Assembly (NCBI GenBank): GCA_963815645.1
Contig: CAWFHL010000001.1
Coordinates: 1,550,001-1,614,000, forward strand
Direction of reading: 5' to 3'
DNA: 64,000 nucleotides
Source: JBBRHQ01 sp963815645
GTDB taxonomy: Bacteria > Actinomycetota > Thermoleophilia > Solirubrobacterales > 70-9
Under the pieces are notes generated by a model, which was not told where the DNA came from, ran no database searches, and saw only the letters and a list, made by a program, of their open reading frames with translations. Shown piece after piece: positions 8,355 through 19,250 of the stretch; positions within the stretch are counted from its first letter, which is position 1, and each line of letters begins with the position of its first letter. The position numbers and the translations under genes are program-made.

Positions 8355-9638
8355 TCAACCCTGCTCGCGCCGCGCGCGTGGTCCGAGCCAGGACTCGAGG
8401 GGGCCCGAGAGGCACCTGTGAAGCTCTGCCTTCATTTCATTGGTGGCCTTCCTGGCCCTCTCGCTGGATCCCTTCGGATCTTCGATGATCGTCGAGGCGA
8501 TCCCCTGCAAGGTGGCCGGATTCAGGCCGCGCGATTCGAGCACCCAATCGCTCAAGCCCATATCGTCGTAGATCGATCTTGCCTTCGGTTGGTAGGCGAT
8601 CGCGACGGCCGGGGTGGCGGCGCACAGGCCCATCAGGGCAGAGTGCAGGCGGGACCCGATCACGAGGTCGTATTCGCCGTAGTGTGCGATCGCCTGCGCC
8701 GGCGTCGTCCCCGCCGAAACGACTTCTACCGCGCTCGGCCGGCGCATCAGGGCGCGCACCTGCTCGGCGACCGCCATGTCGTCGTGGCCTCGCTTGCCCC
8801 GCATGTCCACCTGCACGCAGAGGTCGAGCCTGCACCCCTCGTCGGTCAGTTGCTGAGCGACCTGGGCCATCGCATCGAGGTAGGCCGAGTAGACCTCGGT
8901 CGATCCGCCCGCCCAGCGCCAATCGAGGACGGTCATCGCGATCCGCGGAGACCCGGAGCTCGGCGGGGCGCTCGTCGATTCCAGGGCCAGGGCGAAGACG
9001 AGATCGGGGGCGAACGAAACCCGCCCGGGACTGAGCTCGAGTTGATCGAGGGCCACCTCCAGCGAGGCGCGGTCCCGGACAAACAGGTACTTGATCTTGT
9101 CGAGGGCCCTGCGCACCGCCTTGACGTCGGCTTTGCGGGTCAGCGGCCCGACCGTCTGCGGGAGGAGCACGGTGGGGGATCGGTCGGCCATCGACTCGAT
9201 CTCGAGCAGGAGGTGGCGAAAGCTCAGTTCAGGTTGGCGCCTGCTGAACAGATAGCCGCCACCCCCCGATAGGACCAGGTCCGGCTTGGGGCCCTTGGGA
9301 CGGGCGCCGCCAAACCGATGCCGCGCGGCAGAGGCTCCGAAGATCAGGGCGCGCACCGGGGCCGGTGCCTGCCCGGGCGCCGGGAAGGAGATCGCCGGCT
9401 CGACCCGCTCGACACCGATCGAACCCAGCCATTCGCGGTCAGCCGGGTAGCGGCTGGCGGCGGTGAGTCGAGCCTGCGGCCACTGATCCTCGATCAGCCT
9501 GGCAGCCGCCCATGTGATCGCCGCGTCGCCCAGATTCTGCCGGGTGTGGAGGTTGATCAATCGCACCTCCGCCGCCGGCGGTTTGGCGACGCTGGGTACC
9601 TCTGCTGCTGTCCCCGCGGTGCTCGATTGGTTTCTCAT
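8355..9638 (-). CDS. polysaccharide pyruvyl transferase family protein
   Basis: About 427 residues from ATG 9638; a GTG at 9689 would add 17. The N-terminal LINLHTRQNLGDAAITW carries the NxGD motif of the WcaK/CsaB family, and LVIGSRLHSALMGLCA followed by AIAYQPKARSIYDDM is the matching C-terminal half. Family members transfer pyruvate from PEP to sugar hydroxyls as ketals, giving negatively charged surface polymers. It lies 53 bases upstream of the polymerase-like gene on the same strand, so both are probably one transcript. The divergent flippase gene starts 147 bases away, across a region that holds a perfect hairpin. Confidence 0.88.
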   Translation of the reverse strand: MRNQSSTAGTAAEVPSVAKPPAAEVRLINLHTRQNLGDAAITWAAARLIEDQWPQARLTAASRYPADREWLGSIGVERVEPAISFPAPGQAPAPVRALIFGASAARHRFGGARPKGPKPDLVLSGGGGYLFSRRQPELSFRHLLLEIESMADRSPTVLLPQTVGPLTRKADVKAVRRALDKIKYLFVRDRASLEVALDQLELSPGRVSFAPDLVFALALESTSAPPSSGSPRIAMTVLDWRWAGGSTEVYSAYLDAMAQVAQQLTDEGCRLDLCVQVDMRGKRGHDDMAVAEQVRALMRRPSAVEVVSAGTTPAQAIAHYGEYDLVIGSRLHSALMGLCAATPAVAIAYQPKARSIYDDMGLSDWVLESRGLNPATLQGIASTIIEDPKGSSERARKATNEMKAELHRCLSGPLESWLGPRARREQG

Positions 9639-9747
9639 GCTCCACCGACCGCGAAAACCCAGTGCGGGAAGATGAACCTGGCTGGCCACCTCTTCGCGAA
9701 GGAAGCCCGATCTCCGTCGCGCATGCTACACGTCCTATTCCGGGGGG

Positions 9748-9770
9748 CGATTGCCCTCAGAGGGCAATCG
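9748..9770. promoter_or_regulatory. perfect 10-bp inverted repeat just upstream of the flippase start
   Basis: CGATTGCCCT and its exact reverse complement AGGGCAATCG are separated by only CAG, ending 14 bases before ATG 9785. There is no T-run, so a factor-independent terminator is unlikely. In RNA form the hairpin would sit directly against the ribosome-binding region; in DNA form it could be an operator shared by the divergent pyruvyl transferase and flippase genes. Function is inferred from position only. Confidence 0.55.
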
Positions 9771-9784
9771 GGAAGACTGGCGGG

Positions 9785-11095
9785 ATGGCGATCGAGGAAC
9801 AGACGCAGCCCCAAGCAGGGATGACGGGACGCCGCTCGCTCGCCTCCAACACGCTGACCGGCGCGCTGGCTCGGGGCCTCTACGGCGCCTCTCTGCTCGT
9901 CGGCTCGGTCTTCGTCGCCCAGTTCCAGGGGGTCGACGCAGTCGGGTCCTTCGGTCTCGCCGTCGTGCTGGCAACGTTCGCGGCGGCGATCGCCGACTGC
10001 GGAATGAGCCAGTACCTGATCCCACGGCTCGCTCAGTCTCCGCCAGACGAGTGGGGCCCGATCCTCGGCACCATCCGCAGCTTTCAGCTCCGCAGCGCGC
10101 TTCCTGCAGCCCTCGTCTTCTCGCTGGTCGTGTCAATCGCCTACACCGGTCAGGATCGGCTCACCCTGCTGGCCACGATTCCCTGGTGGCTCTCCACCCG
10201 CGCGACGCTCTCGCTGCGCTCGATCTTCACCGTGCGGGAGAGCGTGTTATTCGACGCCCGCGCGGCGGTCGCGGAGACGGCGGTCGGGCTCGCCCTGCTG
10301 GCCGCCGCCGCCTACTGGCTCGAGTCGCCTGCCTGGACCTTGCTCGCGCTCGGCGTAGGAGCTCTGCTGGGCATGGCGCTTCGTCTACGGGCGCTCGGTC
10401 GACTCGGCCTCGCCGCGGGCGCTCCCGATTACAGCCATCCGGTACTGCTCCGCGAAACCTGGCACTTCAACACCTTCAGTGTCCTGGTGCTGATCTATTC
10501 GCGGATCGATGTGATTCTTCTCTCGCTGCTCGCCACCTCGGCGGAGCTCGGCATCTACCAGGGCCCGGTGAGGATCGTCACCGGGATCCTGCTCCTTCCC
10601 GAGGCGCTCAGCCTGCTGCTGCAGGCCAGGATCTCCCGGACCCCCGGCGACCGTGCTCTGCACGCGGCGCAGCAGCGCGTTCTCAGCATCGCCGTCCTCG
10701 CCAGCCTGCCCTTCATCGGCCTCGTCGCTCTGTTCGGGGGCGACCTCCTGGGCCTGATCTACGGTGAGCCGTTTGCGGCGGCGAACCTCGCCTTCGTTCT
10801 GCTTGTCGCGATCGTCCCGGTACGCCTGGTCAACTACCTCAACGGCAACCAGCTCGTCGCCCACGGTTATCAGAGCATGCGGGTGTCCCAGATGGCGCTC
10901 ACCGCCGTGTTCGCGGTGGCCGCCGGCACGGTCGCGATCTCCCTCTACGGCTACAACGGCGCCGCCGCGATCACCCTCGCTGCCGAAGCCCTGCTCTTCG
11001 CCCTCTACATCGTCGCAGTCAGGCGGCGCCTCGGCCCGAAGGCCGTCCTCTATCCCCTCACGATCCCCACAGCGTCGGCCCGGGACTCCGATTAG
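9785..11095 (+). CDS. oligosaccharide flippase (Wzx/MATE-like)
   Basis: A 436-residue integral membrane protein with 12-14 hydrophobic segments spread evenly from residue ~20 to the end, the layout of the polysaccharide transporter/MurJ-like exporter superfamily. It would flip lipid-linked repeat units to the outer membrane face before polymerisation by the neighbouring Wzy-like protein. Polar positions inside helices (for example RIDVILLSLLATSAELGIYQ) resemble the family's substrate path. ATG 9785 is used because the open frame back to 9662 runs through the hairpin and over the divergent gene. It converges with the methyltransferase gene, 17 bases apart. Confidence 0.88.
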   Translation: MAIEEQTQPQAGMTGRRSLASNTLTGALARGLYGASLLVGSVFVAQFQGVDAVGSFGLAVVLATFAAAIADCGMSQYLIPRLAQSPPDEWGPILGTIRSFQLRSALPAALVFSLVVSIAYTGQDRLTLLATIPWWLSTRATLSLRSIFTVRESVLFDARAAVAETAVGLALLAAAAYWLESPAWTLLALGVGALLGMALRLRALGRLGLAAGAPDYSHPVLLRETWHFNTFSVLVLIYSRIDVILLSLLATSAELGIYQGPVRIVTGILLLPEALSLLLQARISRTPGDRALHAAQQRVLSIAVLASLPFIGLVALFGGDLLGLIYGEPFAAANLAFVLLVAIVPVRLVNYLNGNQLVAHGYQSMRVSQMALTAVFAVAAGTVAISLYGYNGAAAITLAAEALLFALYIVAVRRRLGPKAVLYPLTIPTASARDSD

Positions 11096-11112
11096 TGGTA
11101 TCGATCGTCCGC

Positions 11113-11916
11113 TCAGGCGGGACGGACCAGATAGGTCGCCTGGGCCCCCATCACCTGCTCACGACCCGGGTGGAAGTCCAGAAGCTCGAAATCGGTCAGA
11201 AGGTTCTCGGTGACCCATTTTGGAGAGGAATACGCCGCGCAGAGATTGCCTCCCTCGCGGTCGAGGTCACGGACGACGAACTGGTCGGCGCGATATGCGG
11301 CGAGGTCGCTGCCGTCGAGCTCGCGCTCGGCGTGGATATCCCCCTTCACCGTGAACAGCAGCATCGCTCCCGGGGCCATCACCCGGCGAAATTCGGCCAT
11401 CCAGTCGAGTTGGTTTCGGCTGCCGAGATGAGTGAAGACCGAAAGCGCGTAAACCAGATCGAACCGGGCATCCCCGAACGGCAACGGGGGCGCGAGCCCA
11501 CTGACGCGGGCGTCGATGAACGGGAGGTTCGCGCGGCACCACTCGATCGCCTCCGCTTGCAGGTCGCAGCCACTCACCTTCGTCTCGGTGAGGCCGCTCC
11601 AGCACCGCGCCACCCTGCCGCAGCCACAACCGAAGTCGAGAATCGACCCAAGCCGGGTGATCTCCTGCCCCCCGAGCTCGACCGACTCGCTGATTGCCTC
11701 TGCGCATGCTCGGCCGTAGCGCTGGAACCGGATCGCGTCTGAGTGACCGACGACCTTTGCCATCAGCAGAGGCGGGGGGAGCGGAAGACCATCCTCACCG
11801 ATCGTCGGTGCCCGGCGGCCGCGAAATGCACGCCACCGTTCCCGGGCGGCGAAGATCGGGCCCGCGAGTCCCACCCGGCGGATACCGCTCATTAGCAGGC
11901 GCTTCATGCTCGGCAT
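11113..11916 (-). CDS. class I SAM-dependent methyltransferase
   Basis: About 267 residues from ATG 11916 (ATG 11907 or TTG 12000 are also possible). The nucleotide-binding core is clear: ILDFGCGCGRVARCW is motif I, VSGCDLQAEAIEWC holds the acidic residue that binds the ribose, and FDLVYALSVFTHL is motif IV, followed by EFRRVMAPGAMLLFTVKG. It probably methylates a sugar or lipid intermediate of the surface polymer, a guess made from location because this family does not show its substrate in sequence. It is the last gene of the polysaccharide locus. Confidence 0.85.
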   Translation of the reverse strand: MPSMKRLLMSGIRRVGLAGPIFAARERWRAFRGRRAPTIGEDGLPLPPPLLMAKVVGHSDAIRFQRYGRACAEAISESVELGGQEITRLGSILDFGCGCGRVARCWSGLTETKVSGCDLQAEAIEWCRANLPFIDARVSGLAPPLPFGDARFDLVYALSVFTHLGSRNQLDWMAEFRRVMAPGAMLLFTVKGDIHAERELDGSDLAAYRADQFVVRDLDREGGNLCAAYSSPKWVTENLLTDFELLDFHPGREQVMGAQATYLVRPA

Positions 11917-12166
11917 CCGCAGCAACGCCTGGGAAGAAATGGCCGGATTGGGAGCCGGCAGCGAAACGTTGATTCCCGATCCGGGTTTGAAAGACCACAA
12001 AAGTGGCTAGGGGGAGGCCGGAACGAACGAAAGCCAGGAGTCTTCGCACGGCAAGACTCAGGGGGCTCCACCCATGATGAAGCCAACCCGACGAAGAGAG
12101 AACAGAGTGAGATCGAACAGTCCAAAGCGCATGTCCTTTTACCGATTTTCGCTAACCTTCGGCGAG

Positions 12167-12751
12167 ATGCAGGGAACTTCATGGCTTCGTGCCCCGTCGT
12201 GCCGGCTTCTGGCACGCGCGCTTTCGGCGACAGTGGTGCTCGCCTTCCTCGCCTTCCCGGTTTTCGCCCAGGCGGATTCCGCCGGAGCCCAATACCAGGA
12301 CAGGCTTCCCACCGCCACCAACACGCCAACCCATCACGACCACACGCCCGGCGGCGGGGGCCACCACGGCGGCTCCGGCGGCCAGGACTCGGGTAACGGC
12401 GGCTCGTCACAGGGCGGCGCCGCCGGGGGCGGCGGGGGTTCGTCCCCGCCATCCGGACCGAGCTCTTCCCCCTCGGGCGCGTCCTCCCGTTCGAGCGGCG
12501 CCGGCAACGGCGGCGCGAGCGGAGGAGCTCCCACGCAGGGAAGCGGGACCGACACCGTGAAGCTGGCCTCCAACGCCGGCGATCAGACCGGCAACAGCAA
12601 TGACGGCTCCTCGCCGCTGGCCGGGATCCTTGTCGGCCTTGGCCTCGGCGCGATCGTTTCGGTGCTCTTCGTCGCCCTGCGGGCGCGCCGCCAGCGAGGG
12701 CGACTCCGAGGCAGTTCAGACGCCCCACGCGGGCTGAGCCCACCGACATGA
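12167..12751 (+). CDS. exported Gly/Ser-rich membrane-anchored protein
   Basis: About 194 residues from ATG 12167; in-frame ATGs at 12074 and 12131 are alternatives. A signal peptide (LSATVVLAFLAFPVFAQA) precedes a low-complexity stretch of Gly, Ser, Pro and His. One membrane helix (LAGILVGLGLGAIVSVLFVAL) and a basic tail follow, which places the low-complexity part outside the cell and the tail in the cytosol. No known domain is recognised. A TAACCT -10-like hexamer lies 9 bases before ATG 12167. Its stop overlaps the next start (ATGA), so it is coupled to the glycoside hydrolase gene. Confidence 0.65.
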   Translation: MQGTSWLRAPSCRLLARALSATVVLAFLAFPVFAQADSAGAQYQDRLPTATNTPTHHDHTPGGGGHHGGSGGQDSGNGGSSQGGAAGGGGGSSPPSGPSSSPSGASSRSSGAGNGGASGGAPTQGSGTDTVKLASNAGDQTGNSNDGSSPLAGILVGLGLGAIVSVLFVALRARRQRGRLRGSSDAPRGLSPPT

Positions 12752-14048
12752 GCTCGAGCCTGAGATTGCATTCTCGAAGTGGTGCCTGCGCGGCGATCCT
12801 GATCGCCGTGATGGCCCTCCTCGCCTGCTGGACCGACGCCGCCTCGGCCCGGGTGCCGAAGACCTTCTGGGGCGTGGTTCCCCAGGTGCTCCCGAGCGAT
12901 GGCCATTTCGCCCGGATCAAGCGGGGCGGCGTGGACAGCGTCCGGGTGACGGTCGGCTGGCCGAACATCGAACCGACAAAGGGCTCCTTCAACTGGTCCG
13001 GATTTGACACGGCAGTCGCCCGGGCGGCTAGGCACCGGCTCGAGCTTTTTCCCGCGATCTACGGATCCCCGAGCTGGGTGGCGCCAACCTCGACCACCCT
13101 GCCGGTCGGCAGCGCCAAGCAGCGCCGCGCCTGGGCCTCGTTCCTGAAGGCGGCGGTGCGCCGTTACGGCCCCTCCGGGACTTTCTGGGCAGCCAACCCC
13201 GGCATCCCGCGAAGGCCGATCCGTAACTGGCAGGTCTGGAACGAGGAGAACTTCTTCTACTTCGCCAAGCGCCCCTCTCCGACCAAGTACGCGACGCTCG
13301 TGAAGATCTCCCACCGGGCGATCCGCTCCGCCGACCATCACGCGCAGGTGATCCTCGGCGGGATGTTCGCGCTCCCTGCGCAGCGCCCGCCGAAGGCCTA
13401 CGCGGCGCGCGCGTTTCTCGACCTGATGTACAGGCGCTCACCTGGGATCAAGAAGAGCTTCGAAGGCGTCGCCGCTGCACCCGTACTCCCGCTCCTACAT
13501 CTACCTGAAGGCGACGATCAACCAGGTCCACAACGTGATGAAGCGCCACGGCGACGGCCGACACCGGCCTCTGGATAACCGAGGTCGGCTGGGGCTCGGG
13601 GCACGGCAACAACTCATTCGAGAAGGGCCGCAAGGGCCAGGCCAGGCAGCTCAAGGGTGCCTTCAGGGTCTTCCGCAAGTACCGCAATAGCTGGCACCTG
13701 AAGCGGGTCTACTGGTTCTCCCTCGACGACCTCGCGGGAACCTGCAACTTCTGCGACAGCACCGGCCTGTTCGGCGCGGGCTTCAAGCCGAAGCCCGCCT
13801 GGCACGCCTACGTCCGCTTTGCCGGCGGCAAGGCGAACGCGGGCCCGGCCAGCGCCTCCTCGGCGGCGCCCGTCGGCCAGGCCCTTGGCGGCGCCGAGCC
13901 CGGCCCCGCTGATCTTCGAGCACCCGGCCGGCTGGCCGAATCGGTAGCCGCCACGCACCGGCGAGAGTGCGACCCAGCGGAGTCATCCTTCGCCGGACTG
14001 CGGCCCAGGCCGGCCGCGTTGCCCGGCCCGGTAGCAATAAGCGCTTAG
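12748..14048 (+). pseudogene. secreted glycoside hydrolase (TIM-barrel type), two frameshifts
   Basis: The first frame gives a signal peptide (CAAILIAVMALLACWTDAASA) and a (beta/alpha)8 glycosidase: FWGVVPQVLPS, RVTVGWPNIEPTKGSFNW, then NWQVWNEENFFYF with the likely acid/base Glu. After about 13475 the protein continues in the +1 frame (HPYSRSYIYLKATINQV) and after about 13556 in the next (TGLWITEVGWGSG), where the Glu of TEVGW is the probable nucleophile. It then runs VYWFSLDDLAGTCNFCDSTGLF. Both catalytic Glu residues survive, so the shifts look like inserted bases rather than decay. A clan GH-A enzyme acting on outside polysaccharide is likely; the exact family is not certain. TAG 14046 ends the last frame after a less conserved tail. 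Confidence 0.75.
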
Positions 14049-14481
14049 CCGAGGTGGAATGCCTTCCAGTGCAGCGTCTTTGTGTCGCAGGTCACCCCGG
14101 GGTTAGCTGAACTTGACCCGGAAGGTGCCCGATGCCTTTCGCCCCGTCACCTTGCCCGTGATCTTGAGAGTGCTCGCCGCCGGAGTTGCCTCACTGATCG
14201 TGAACTTTCCCTGGCCGGTTGATCGACGCCGGAGAGATCACATAGGACGTCTCGTCGCCGACTGGCGAGCTATCCGTTGCTGCAGCCTCCGTTGGCCCGG
14301 TAGCTGTAGCGCACCGCTCTTCGCCTTCGTCTTCGTCGCCGTGAAGCTGAAGTCGAGGAAGGTGGTCGCGGTTGGCCGGAGGCTTGGTCCGGTAGATGCC
14401 GTTTGCATGCCTGCCGAATGCGACGCTCGCCGTTGCAAGCACGAGGATCGCCACCAGCAGGACGCGGCCAGCCTTCTTCAT
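14045..14481 (-). pseudogene. small secreted protein, frameshifted paralogue of 51378-51818
   Basis: ATG 14481 is preceded by AAGGAGAG and encodes a signal peptide (VLLVAILVLATASVAFG) and then GIYRTKPPANR. The rest of the paralogue at 51378-51818 can be followed through the other frames: TTFLDFSFTATKTKAK, YSYRANGGCSNG, a piece ending ISPASIN, then LKITGKVTGRKASGTF and finally TCDTKTLHWKAFHLG before TAA. About five one-base insertions are needed, far more than in other genes here. It may therefore be a true pseudogene or a badly sequenced stretch. The stop overlaps the end of the convergent hydrolase gene. Function unknown. Confidence 0.7.
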
Positions 14482-14790
14482 AGCGAGACACGTCAACTCT
14501 CCTTTCGTTGATGTCTGTCTTCGATGAATCGAGGCGCCGGTTTCGCTGCTTGCTCCCCGCCGGCTGAGCGACCAGACACTACGCAGCGGATCAACAGCAT
14601 CGCCGCAATTCCTCCGTTTGGTCCAATCCGTACCACAGGTGCGGCCGCCCGGTCAACCGGACTAGCGCGATCCGTAACATCGTGGGTTTGAGATCCAGCC
14701 CAAAACCGACCCCCGGACTCACTCGTTGACCCCGGCGGCAAGTCCACCCCCGCAGGGCCGGCGGATCCGCTGGCTCCCTTCAGCGAGCCG
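14482..14790. other. non-coding gap upstream of lhr
   Basis: About 310 bases between the divergent small secreted gene and lhr. I see no convincing gene. A GGAGAG ribosome-binding site for the leftward gene sits at its left edge. The lhr frame is open back to a stop at 14689, so up to 100 bases before GTG 14791 may be coding if lhr uses an earlier, non-standard start. Confidence 0.5.
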
Positions 14791-17700
14791 GTGCGGCGCT
14801 GGTTCGAGGGCGCCTTCGAGGCTCCGACGCCGGCCCAGACCGGCGGCTGGGAGGCGATCTCCGGCGGGGAGAGCGCGCTGATCTGCGCCCCCACCGGGTC
14901 GGGCAAGACCCTGGCCAGCTTCCTCTGGGGCATCGACCGGCTCACCCGTGAGCCCGAGCGCGGCGAGGGCGTCCGCATCGTCTACGTCTCACCGCTGAAG
15001 GCCCTCTCCTACGACATCGAGCGAAACCTGCGCGCACCGCTCCGAGGGATCGGGGGAGCCGCCGGGGAGATCTCGGTCGGGTTGCGCACGGGGGACACCA
15101 GCCAGGCCGATCGCCGCTCGATGCGTCGCGATCCGCCCGACATCCTGATCACCACGCCGGAGTCGCTCTACCTGATGCTCTCCTCCGGCGCCAGGGAGAT
15201 CCTCGCCTCCGCGGAGGCCGTGATCGTCGACGAGATCCACGCGATGGCGCAGTCGAAGCGGGGCTCCCACCTGGCGCTGACGCTGGAGCGGCTCGAATGG
15301 CTGGCCCGGAAATCTCAGCCCACCGATGAAGAGGCGAGAAAGGGTCTGCAGCGGATCGGGCTCTCGGCCACGCAGCGCCCGCTCGAGCGGATAGCCGCCT
15401 TCCTGGTCGGCCCGAACCGGGAGTGCCGGATCGTCGATGCGGGCCGCAAGAAGGCCCTCGACCTGGAGATCGTCGTCCCGGTCGAGGACATGTCCGATCC
15501 GGGCGGCAGCGGCAGCACCGACGTCCCCGGGCGCCCGGCCGACGGGATGCCGAGCCAGCACACCTCGCCCGACCGGGTCGATCCCAACTTCGACGGCGCC
15601 TCGAACCCGCGCAGCATCTGGCCGGCGATCTATCCGGAGCTTCTGCGCCTGGTCCTCGAGCACACCTCGACGATCATCTTCGTCAACAACCGCCGCGGAG
15701 CCGAGCGCCTCGCCAAGCGCCTCAACGAGCTCAACCTCGAGGATCGTCCTGACGAGGCCGATTCGGAAGAGCCCCCCGGAGATCGCCCGCGCCCACCACG
15801 GATCCCTCTCGCACGAGGAGCGGATCAACGTCGAGGAGCTGCTGAAGTCCGGTCAGCTGCCATGCCTGGTCGCCACGTCCTCGCTGGAGCTGGGGATCGA
15901 CATGGGAGCGCTGGACCTGGTGATCCAGGTCGAGTCGCCGAAGTCGGTGACCAGGGGCCTGCAGCGGATCGGCCGCGCCGGCCACGGGCTCGGCGAGGTC
16001 TCGAAGGGGCGGATCTTCCCGAAGTTCAGGGGCGACCTGCTCGAGTGCGCCGTGGTCGCCAAGCGGATGCGCGAGGGGGAGATCGAGGAGACGGTGATCC
16101 CGGCCAACCCGCTCGACGTGCTGGCACAGCACCTGGTCTCGATGGCGGCGCTCGACGAGTGGGATGTCGAGGACGTCGAGCGCCTCGTCACCGAGACCGA
16201 GCCTTTCCGCGAGCTCTCCCGCGAGCAGCTCGAGAACGTCCTCGACATGCTCGACGGCCGCTACCCCTCCGACCGCTTCGCCGAGCTGCGCCCGCGGATC
16301 GTCTGGGACCGCACTGCGGGGACGATCCACGGGCGAAAGGGGGCGCGACAACTGGTCGTCACCAACGCCGGGACGATCCCCGACCGCGGCCTCTTCGGCG
16401 TGCATCTTCCCGACGGCCGCCGGGTCGGCGAGCTTGACGAGGAGATGGTCTACGAGGCTCGACCGGGGCAATCGTTCCTCCTCGGCGCCTCGACCTGGCG
16501 GATCGAGGAAATCACCCGCGACCGGGTGATCGTCACCCCCGCTCCGGGGACGCCCGGCGCGGTGCCCTTCTGGCGCGGCGATGGGATCGGGCGTCCGGCG
16601 GAGCTCGGCAAGGCGATCGGCGCGTTCGCCAGGGAGGCCGTGTCGCGCGATCCCGAGGAGCTGGCGGCCGCATACGACCTCGACCCGAGGGCCGCCCGCA
16701 ACCTGGTCAGCTATCTGCGCGAGCAGCAGGCGGCGACCAGGGTCGTTCCATCCGACGAGTCGATCGTCGTCGAGCGCTTCCGCGATGAGATCGGCGACTG
16801 GCGGGTCTGCGTCCTGTCGCCGTTCGGGGGGCGTGTCCATGCTGCCTGGGGGCTGGCGCTCTCCCAGAAGATCCGGGCCGAGCGCGAGCTCGAGGCCGAT
16901 GCGATCTGGTCCGACGACGGGATCGTCGTCCATCTGCCCGACGCCGACGAGCCGCCGCCCGCCGACCTCGTGCTGGTCGAGCCCGACGAGCTCGAGGACC
17001 TGGTCGTCGCCGAGCTCGCCGGCTCGGCCCTGTTCGGAGCCCGCTTCCGCGAGAATGCGGCCCGCTCGCTGCTGATCCCGCGTGCCTATCCCGGCAAGCG
17101 AACCCCGCTCTGGCAGCAACGACTCAAGTCGCAGAGCCTGCTCGAGGTGGCGAGGGACTTCCCGCGCTTCCCGGTCATCCTCGAGACCTACCGTGAGTGC
17201 CTGCGCGACGTCCTCGACCTGCCTTCCCTGGACGACATCCTCAGGCGCCTTCATTCGCGCCGGCTGACCCTGGTCGAGGTCGAGACCCAAACCGCCTCCC
17301 CGTTTGCCTCCTCGCTGCTCTTCGACTACGTCGCGACCTACATGTACGAGGGCGATACTCCGAACGCCGAGCGGCGGGCGGCGGCACTGGCGCTCGACCG
17401 GGAGCTGCTGCGCGAGCTGCTGGGCCAGGACGAGCTGCGGGAGCTGATCGAGCCCGAGGCTCTGGAGGAGGTCGAGGCGCAGCTCCAGCACCGCACCGAG
17501 GCCGGGCAGGCGAAGGACCGGGACGCGCTGCAGCAGGTGCTGCGAAACCTCGGCGACCTGAGCGAGGCCGAGTGCTCCGAGCGAGTCGCCGAGGGGTATT
17601 CGGTGGCCTCGATGCTGGAGAAGCTGATCTCGGAGCGCCGTGTTGCCCGGATCCGGGTCACGGGAGATGAGCGCTACATCGCCGCCGAGGACGCCGGGCT

Positions 17701-19239
17701 CTATCGGGACGCTCTCGGCGTGCCGCCTGCCGGCGGGTCTGCCGGACTCATTCGTCGAGCCGCATCCCGACCCGATGGGCGCACTGATGGGCCGGTACGC
17801 ACGGACGCACGGGCCATTCCCGACCGCGCAACCGGCCCGCCGCTACGGAATCGATCCGGCGCCGGCCCTGCGGGAGCTGGAGCGCGACGGGACGCTGATC
17901 CGCGGTGAGCTGCTGCCGGGGGGGACGGAGCGAGAATGGTGTGACGCCGATGTCCTGCGGCGGGTGCGGCGGGCGAGCCTTGCCCATCTGCGGCGCGAGG
18001 TCGAGCCCGCCGATCGCAGCGAGCTCGCCCGCTTCCTCCCCGGCTGGCAGAACGTCGACGCCTACCGGCCGGCCGGGGCCGGGCGTGGACCGCCTCCGCG
18101 AGGCGTTGATCCCGCTGCAGGGCGTCGTCCTCACCCCGAAGGTCTGGGAGCAGGACGTACTTCCCAGGCGCGTCGGCGCCTACAGCCCCGCCTGGCTCGA
18201 TGAGCTGTGCACCAGCGGCGAGGTCGTCTGGCTCGGGGCCGGAGCCCTGGGGCGAAGCGACGGTCGGGTGGCGCTGTACTACCGCGAGGACGTGCGCCTC
18301 GCGGGGCCGCCGGCCTCCACCGCCAAGCTCGACCGGCCCGAGGGAGAGGTCCACGATGCGATCCGGGAACGCCTCAGCTCCGGGCCGAGCTTCTGGCTCG
18401 ACCTCGAGGCCGACATCGAGGCGCCGGCGGAAGAGCTTCACACGGCCCTCTGGGATCTGGCTTGGGCCGGGGAGGTGACCAACGACGCCTTCGCTCCCCT
18501 GCGAGCGCCGCGACTTCGCTCGGTGAGCGCCTCGGAGCGCCGCGGGCGGCGCTTCTCCAGCCGCCGCGCCGGAGCCGGGGCCACGGTGCAGGGCCGCTGG
18601 TCGCTCACCGCCGATCTCCTATCCGACGCTCCGGCGATCGGCCCGAGGTTGCGCGCCCAGGCGGAACTGATGCTCGAGCGCTACGGGATCGTGACCCGCG
18701 AGACGGTGCTCGCCGAGGGCGTCCCGGGCGGCTTCTCGACTCTCTACGCGGAGCTCGGCAACCTCGAGCTGCTCGGCACCGTCCGCCGCGGCTACTTCGT
18801 CGAAGGGCTCGGCGGGGCTCAGTTCGCGCTTCCGGGCGCGGTCGAGAGACTCCGATCGCTCCCCGCCGCGGATGGATCTCATCTGCTGGTCGGGGCCACC
18901 GACCCGGCCAATCCATACGGCGCTTCGCTGCCCTGGCCGAAGCTGCAGGGCGGCCGCCGGCCCGCCCGGGCGCCCGGCGCCTACGTCCTCCTGCGCGACG
19001 GCGAGCCGGTCGTCTACGTCGAGCGCGGCGGACGCGGCATCCTGCGGCTGGTCGAGCTCGAGGGGGCGGAGCTCTCGGCGGCGATGGCAGCGCTGGCCGA
19101 GGCGGTCACCGCCGGGACGCTTCCGAAGCTGGGGATCGAGAAGCTGGACGGAGAGCCGGTTATCGGCTCCGGTCACGAGGAGATCCTGATCGCCGCCGGC
19201 TTCAACCGCGGCCCCCGCAAGCTCACCGCCTCTGCATGA
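14791..19239 (+). pseudogene. lhr: Lhr-type ATP-dependent DNA helicase, three frameshifts
   Basis: Joined across frames the product is ~1480 residues, the normal length of full-size Lhr. The helicase core is complete: APTGSGKTLASFLW (Walker A), ILITTPESLYLML, VIVDEIHAMA (DEIH box), IGLSATQRP, then LVATSSLELGIDMG and QRIGRAGHGLG. The Lhr core extension and long C-terminal winged-helix region follow. Lhr is a 3'-5' single-strand DNA translocase/helicase tied to DNA repair in actinobacteria. One extra base each near 15776, 17725 and 18082 breaks the frame in short GC runs. The protein is otherwise conserved, so these look like sequence errors. GTG 14791 is the first standard start; the real one may be upstream. 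nei follows in the same direction. Confidence 0.88.
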
Positions 19240-19250
19240 ACCTCCCTCCA

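Noticed and set aside
14791..19239. Programmed frameshifting as the explanation for split lhr
   Set aside because: Three shifts at unlike sites without slippery heptamers or conserved hairpins, and many unrelated genes share the problem.
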